From: Xylona heveae TC161
Lineage: Eukaryota; Ascomycota; Xylonomycetes; Xylonales; Xylonaceae
Length of the DNA: 64,000 nt
Direction: 5' to 3'
NCBI RefSeq assembly: GCF_001619985.1
Contig: NW_017264193.1
Span: 439,726-503,725 of the forward strand
The notes under the pieces were generated by a model, which did not search any database, had not been told where the DNA came from, and saw only the letters and a list, made by a program, of their open reading frames with translations. Shown piece by piece: positions 58,133-64,000 of this stretch. Numbering within the stretch: the first letter of the stretch is position 1; each line of letters opens with the position of its first letter. The translations under genes were made by a program, and so were the position numbers.

Positions 58133-60501
58133 ATGTCGCAAACATCATGTCCAAAGGACGTGGAATCAACACAGCACAATGCAAAAGAAGAAGAAACCGC
58201 TGGAGGTGAAGTGACGGAATCAAAGCCACAGTACATCTCGGGCATCAAGCTCTGGCTGGTCGTTGCTTCAGTTACTCTCATAGCATTTCTGATGCTTCTT
58301 GATATGTCCATCATTGTCACTGTAAGATGATTTCTGGGCCTGTCAGCACCCAGTATGGGGGAGAATATTGACGGAAATCCATAGGCCATTCCGCGAATCA
58401 CCAGTGATTTCCACTCCCTCGCTGACGTAGGATGGTATGGCAGTGCCTATCCTCTGGCAAAGTACGTCTTCTCAGGCCTTTTCCAGCTCGGCGTTCCCCT
58501 CCATGAACCAGACCAGCTAACGCTGTCATTAGCTGTGCCCTTCAGCCATTGGCTGGTAAATTGTATACGCACTCGATTTTGAAGTACACCTTCCTTGCAT
58601 TTTTATGCATTTTCGAGCTTGGTTCGCTCCTGTGTGGCGCCGCACAATCCTCAAAGATGTTGATAGTCGGACGCGCCGTTGCTGGACTGGGAGGCTCTGG
58701 CCTCACCAACGGTGCCATCACGATTCTCTCAGCGGCGGCTCCCAAAAGCCAGCAACCACGTAAGCGACCCAGATTTCTGATTGCAACATGATGCGCTGAC
58801 GAAGCACAAAGTCTTGATAGGAGTGATGATGGGCTGTAAGTCAATCAGAAGACATCAAGTTGTATTCCCAGCGCCCTGTCCACTTATCTGACAATGTTTT
58901 TAGTTGGCCAGATTGCCATTGTTTGCGGGCCCCTGCTTGGAGGTGCTTTCACTCAACATGCAACTTGGCGATGGTGTACGTAGACCTTTTGCACACTCGC
59001 GCCCTTTTATTTTTTGCTTTTCCCCCTGTCTGGCTATCAACTTTTGGCCACTAAACTACTGCCGCCCACGTACTCACACCCCATTCAGGTTTCTATATCA
59101 ACCTCCCCATCGGTGCTGCTGCAGCCATCCTTCTGCTCGTCATCAGCATACCTGACCGACTGACGTCCTCGGTTGATCAAACTTCGCCCAACGAAACAAA
59201 GAACACCGCCAGAACCATACTTCCCAAGCTCGACCTCATAGGGTTTGTGATATTCGCAGCCTTCGCAGTCATGATCTCTCTGGCACTCGAATGGGGTGGA
59301 TCATACTATAGCTGGCGAAGCTCCGTCATCATCGGTCTTTTTTGCGGTGGAGGGGTTGCCCTAATTGCATTCGCCGCATGGGAGCGTCATGTTGGCGACT
59401 CCGTGGCCATGATTCCCTACTCGGTGGCGTGTAAACGAGAAGTCTGGTGCTCTTGTGTCTTTCTCGGCTTCTTTTCCGGCTCATTGCTCATCTTCTCCTA
59501 TTACCTACCAATTTACTTTCAAGCCGTCAAAGACGTTTCTCCCACCCTCAGTGGTGTGTATATGTTGCCTGGAATTTTGGGACAGATACTTATGGCGATT
59601 ACATCCGGAGTAGCAAGTACGCTTACAATTTACCCACCCTTCCAAAACACACAACGCACAAACTAATCTTCCGGGTTCATTTCTTTTGTGCCTCTCTTCC
59701 ACCCCTCAACCCCCCCTCCCCCGGAATTTAATGTCATTAGGTCTTTTTGGTCACAGACTCACATCATCTGCTAACATCTACGTCAATCCCAACAGTCGGG
59801 AAAACAGGATACTACGTCCCCTGGGCATTAGCCAGCGCCATATTTGTCTCTATAGCAGCAGGGCTAATATCCACCTTCCACGTCTATACGTCTACAGTGA
59901 AATGGGTAATGTATCAATTCATCGGAGGGTTTGGCCGTGGCTGCGGGATGCAATCAGTAAGCTTTTATTACTCCCGATCTTTCCTCTCCTTCCCCCTCTC
60001 CATGCGAAATTTCAAATTTCTTTCTTTTTTTTTTTCCCTTTTTTTTCTTTTTCTTTTTCTTTCCTTTTCTTTTTCTTTCCCCCTCCTCTCTTTTCCCCGA
60101 AAAAGGCCATACGCTGACATCAGTCTCTCCATACCCACCAGCCAATCATCGCCATCCAAAACTCTCTTCCCCCGGAGCAGAGCGCTCTCGGAATTTCCCT
60201 CGCCGTTTTTGGACAGACTTTTGGAGGCTCGCTGTTCCTTGCCTTTGCCAAGATTGTCTTCAATGACGGCCTCCTCTCCGGCCTGCGCAAATATGCTTCG
60301 ACTGTCAACGTGCCAGCCGTAATTGCCGCGGGTGTGACCGGATTCAGACAGGCCGTGGCTCCTGAGCAGATTACAGGCGTTTTGCGCGCCTACAGTTTAG
60401 GTGTTGATCGGACATTTTATCTGGCTGTGGGAGCTTCGGTGGCCACGTTTGTGTTTGCGTTGGGAATGGGATGGAAAAAGATTAATAAAAGCGGAGAATG
60501 A
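58133..60501 (+). CDS. MFS drug:H+ antiporter (DHA2 family, 14-TM exporter)
   Basis: A plasma-membrane proton-coupled exporter of the DHA2 type that includes HC-toxin and aflatoxin efflux pumps. Exons are 58133-58321, 58385-58461, 58533-58759, 58812-58835 (24 nt), 58904-58975, 59089-59616, 59796-59956 and 60142-60501 (545 aa). After a hydrophilic N-terminus, TM1 holds [15 protein letters not shown], followed by [42 protein letters not shown] and antiporter motif C ([16 protein letters not shown]). The central loop is short and charged; the second half includes [24 protein letters not shown] and [15 protein letters not shown], as in other DHA2 pumps. The seventh intron (185 nt) has a T/C tract of about 90 bases. 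No biosynthetic genes are adjacent, so the substrate is unknown. It converges with the DUF2235-GTPase gene. Confidence 0.92.
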
Positions 60502-60851
60502 GGTTGTCTGTATATCTGGTCTACCGTCTTTGGCCTTTACTGGGATGCCGGGATGATATTGAGGTGAAGCTACCAACTTCTGTGCTGCTGTGCTGCTGCA
60601 AGCCTCCGCATGGATCATGATTGTTTCTCGGATTTTTCAATTCAAGAATTGGTAAGACTAAGTCAAACGTAATTGAAGATGTCATTTAATTGGTAAGGCT
60701 GAGTAAGGAGGCATTAAAGACATCATTAAATTGGTCAAGCAATGAACATCCGAAAAGGGCTGTGAAAAAAATCAAATCAAATCAAATAAGAAAAAATTAA
60801 TAAAAAATAACATGAGATAACATAACAAAAAAAAAAAACAGTACAAAACCA
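60502..60851. other. Intergenic region between convergent genes
   Basis: 3' flanks of the exporter and the DUF2235-GTPase gene; A-rich. A short imperfect direct repeat (AATTGGTAAG) occurs at 60650 and 60689. Confidence 0.6.
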
Positions 60852-63800
60852 TCAAGCACCCAGCTGGTCTTTCTTCACCTCTACCAAAATATCCTTGGCG
60901 TCATCAATGAGAGTATCGGTACTAGCCAAGTCCGACTCACTTGCATTATCAGACTCGTCGAACCTCTCCGCCGAGGGGACAGGGATATCATCGACCACTT
61001 TATTCTTATACTCTTCAATAATATTTTCGAACCCTTCCCGGACTTTATCCGTCCTGTAACACGCGACCAGATTACGGCGGGGCACGAGTTTTTTAATCTT
61101 CCTATGGACCTCTCCCACGACGGGTCGATACGCACGGGCAGCGACTCTCAGATCAGACGCAAGCGGCTGGCCAATGTTCTTGGCGGAGGCGTCGCGAAAG
61201 GACTTTGCCAGGATGAGAATCAGATCGGCCGCGAGCATGAGCAGGAGGCGGGCAGTGGCAGGGACCACGAGGGGGATGTTGAGCGCGCTGGAGGCAAGGA
61301 AGACGGGCATGCCGCCCAGAAGCACAGAGGCGCCGACGCCGACGAGCGCAATGCCCTCGGACAGAACGACAATCATGTTGTTGGTCAGGTCGTCCCAGAC
61401 GTTGATCTTGACAATCTGCAGCGCGGTCTCGCCGGAGAGGAAGGGCAGGCCGAAACACGCAATGATGGTCCGGCAGACGTCGACGGCGGAGCTGGCGCGC
61501 GTGGTGGTGGGCAGGATGGGGATGCCGGCGACGGCGGTCGCGCCGCGGAGGGAGCGCTTGTAGGTGCGCATGACTTCGCCAATGGCGAGGTCCATTTTCA
61601 GCTCGATCCGCGAGACTTGTGCCCGGATGTAGAGGATGCGGACTTTCTCCGAGGAGAAGCAGCGGGAGGTGGTGTCTGTGAGGTTTTTGATGGAGTCTTC
61701 GTCGTCTTTTTATGTTGTTTGTTTGTTAGCTAGGATAATTTTGCAGTGCAGTGCTAGCTGTATAACGTTTATTGTCTTTTTGGGGTCCCCATGGGGTTGT
61801 GAATGGTTCGCCATATCATGGGAGCCCGTTTGACGAGAAAGAGACAACATAAGCTCACCTCGGGAAATTGGTACACAAGCGTCGAGTCGACCGTTATGCA
61901 CGGCCAGCATTTCTGCCCTGATCAAGGTCACGCGCTCCCGCACTTGATCTTCGGCATATCGATCGCAGTCTTCCATGACTACTGGCTGACGGTTTCTTGT
62001 TAGTAGTGTACGGCGCTCATAGAATTTGGCGCCGAAGAATTCATCCATCTTCGTCACCACCACAATGATGGGCACTTCCTGCGCATACTCGGAGACGGCT
62101 TTGAAGAGCTCCAGTGTTGCGTTTTGCTTGGTTCGTGGACTTGGCATGTCGATGCAAAACCTATGTTGGGTTAGATTTTACCGTCTCCCCATCGCACTGG
62201 CTTGGAAGGGGATGGATGATGTTTTTGAAGCTTACCATATAACGTGAAGCCGATCGTCAATTTCAGCGGTAGTGGACTTCTCCTTCAAGAAATTCTGCAC
62301 AACGCTAATTTCTCCAGTCGCGCCAGCCTCAAACCCTCCAGAGTCGTGTACAATCAGGTCAGGTCGATCGTCGTATCTGATCTCCTTCCTGATATCGTGT
62401 ATACCCCTCTCCCGCGATGATTCCCCCGTCTACATATGCAATTAGCTTTGTTCAATGACCTTGGAGTGCGTCAGTAGGCTTACAAGCGGAACTCCAAAGA
62501 CCTTGTTGATCAACGTTGACTTGCCGACTCCAGTATTACCACATACCAGGACGCGGATTGCTCCAAGGTGATCAAATTCCGGAGTCGGCTGATCATTCCA
62601 AAAACCAGTGTTGAGAATATTACTCTTTGTACCCATCACCTGTTTCCTGCAGTGCTCGATACTGTTATGCAGCTTCAAGTCCTTGGTATCAAGGCTGATA
62701 TTTATTGACTCATCCATAAGGAGGAACACCGAGGGATGAATAACGGTACCCTGGGGAACTGCCGTATGTTTCAGCAATTATTAGATACAATGACTGGAAT
62801 CTGGTATACTTACAAAAGCTCCATCCATTCAAGCTGCCTTCACTGTTGACCACTTTGCGTCTCTCCTTCGGCCACAATGTGGCGTGATGTCTGTTGAGCT
62901 TTATACTGTAGCGACCCTCGTATCGCTCGAGGCCATGGACCCGACGAATGTCCTGCATCTTGATCTCCAAGCCATTCTCCATCCTGCAGGTCCACATGTC
63001 CGCTCCTTTGCCCTGCTCCTCCGTGACTGGAAACACGAGTCGTAGTGGATTGTCGATACTGGCTCTTCCTCCAAATGTGCCATGAAATGACAAGGCTAAA
63101 CCAAGGGATTGGCTCTCGAGCAACATCCATTGCAGCGGGTACAGAGATAGGCCAGCCTTCGCGGCAGACCCACCCATGTCGATATGAGCACCGGCGAACC
63201 AGGCTTGCACAATGCTTCGCTCACCAAGTCTATTTCTAAGATCTGGATAGATGTATTCCGGTGTCATCGCCTTTCTATCCTCATGGAGCGCCAAAGCATG
63301 GCGTAGATGCAAGATGGAGTCGTTAAAGGAAATGTCGAAAAGGAATCGATCATTTACTGCTTTGACAGTATCGAAGGCGCCAATGAACTTGATCTTTGGT
63401 GGTTTTCGAGTAGTAGCAGAGAAATACGAATGTATCTGTTCTGTCAGCACCAGGACATGAGATGCCGAATCAAGCATCGAGCGAAAAGTACCTGACCAGG
63501 TCCAAGCTTGCTCTGCTTCTGAAATGTGGCGTACACTTTTAGGGCTGTTTTGTAGTCTTCTGCGAATTGCGGGGTGCCGGCCGAAGAGATTGCTCGCAGG
63601 TAATGCAGTAATCCTGCCACTGCTCGCACAACAAAGGCACCACGACTGAAGCCGAAGAGCCAAACCTCATCTTCAGAGCTTAGCCTGCAGCATGTTTCGT
63701 ATATCTTTTTAATCTGCTGCAAGTATCCTTCGCCGAATACCCCTGACATTATCCTTTCCATGGAATGTGTATCATCAGCTGAGCCAATACCAGGCTCGTA

Positions 63801-63983
63801 CATTGGCTGCTGAAAAAAGCCGTCCTGGGAACATGTGCCAGACTTGGAACTGTCATGAATGCTCACATAGATTTGATAGACATTGGTAAGGGTGCTGCCG
63901 GCATGACTAGCTCCATCCGGACCGCACCAAGTGCCATCGACGCAGTAGATGAGCCTTTTTGGTGGATTTTGCACGACACTCAT
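60852..63983 (-). CDS. DUF2235 alpha/beta-hydrolase fused to a P-loop GTPase with hydrophobic C-terminus
   Basis: A 912-aa multidomain protein. Exons are 63983-63492, 63435-62814, 62758-62484, 62429-62236, 62160-61859 and 61705-60852; all joins keep frame. Residues 1-390 are a DUF2235 hydrolase, related to the bacterial Tle1 phospholipase group: CVDGTW at 14-19, nucleophile Ser113 in GFSRG, FDTV with Asp186, and AGAH with His248. Residues about 435-640 are a GTPase: P-loop GNTGVGKS at 445-452, G3-like DSGG at 492-495, G4 TKMD at 564-567 and the ending ACVPIS as possible G5. The GTPase has the HDSGGFEAG...RLHVIWFC signature of a fungal G-domain family. Residues about 740-796 are hydrophobic, probably two membrane segments, followed by a charged tail. 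It is presumably a membrane-associated, GTP-controlled lipid or ester hydrolase, perhaps for defence or incompatibility; this is inference. Confidence 0.85.
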
Positions 63984-64000
63984 TTTTGGTGCATGCGGAA

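Noticed and set aside
59954-60159. Lys/Glu-rich minus-strand open frames
   Set aside because: They are the reverse of a T/C tract in an exporter intron.
61104-61733. 209-codon plus-strand open frame rich in Gly, Asp and Glu
   Set aside because: Antisense to the last exon of the DUF2235-GTPase gene, whose frame, splice sites and domains are convincing.

Overview
This window looks like nuclear DNA of a filamentous ascomycete (Pezizomycotina), most likely Eurotiales. Most genes are split by many short introns (46 to about 80 nt) with GTAAGT/GTACGT-like donors and CTAAC/CTGAC-like branch sites. The recognisable proteins read like the Aspergillus/Penicillium versions of CreB, CmkA, Vps33/DigA and the fused desaturase-cytochrome b5. 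I worked out exon joins by hand; every multi-exon model given here closes in frame from ATG to stop. I saw no tRNA, rRNA, CRISPR array, LTR element or reverse transcriptase.

Layout: 1-16.8 kb is a core block: CreB deubiquitinase (+), delta-9 desaturase (-), histidyl-tRNA synthetase (-), divergent Vps33 (+), and a conserved-looking unknown (+). 16.8-26.2 kb is a gene-poor accessory island holding five small genes that appear to be one divergent family built on a Pro-x-x-Trp module (18.2, 20.2, 22.1, 23.2 kb on minus; 25.3 kb on plus). 26.2-48 kb is again core: CmkA kinase (-), a small membrane-anchored protein (+), a UBE2W-like E2 (+), Tel2 (-) divergent from the NEDD8 E1 subunit Uba3 (+), a small zinc-finger candidate (-) divergent from Rrn3 (+), an 11-residue-repeat protein (-), Pol I/III subunit AC40 (-) divergent from complex I 49-kDa subunit (+). 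48-51.6 kb is a long Ste20-type kinase (+). 52-64 kb is a second accessory block: a kinase-like protein (-), a 76-aa Cys-containing ORF (-), a helical-repeat protein (+), a DHA2-type MFS exporter (+), and a 912-aa fusion of a DUF2235 hydrolase, a P-loop GTPase and a hydrophobic C-terminal region (-).

Functional themes: ubiquitin-like modification (CreB, the E2, Uba3), Pol I machinery (Rrn3, AC40), and signalling kinases. There is no evident operon-like pathway or biosynthetic cluster. The most interesting features are the island of small Trp-motif paralogues, the DUF2235-GTPase fusion, a 6-nt microexon in uba3, a 14-nt microexon in creB that splits the catalytic-Cys codon, a perfect 66-bp in-frame tandem duplication at the end of the histidyl-tRNA synthetase, and an exactly periodic 11-residue-repeat protein.
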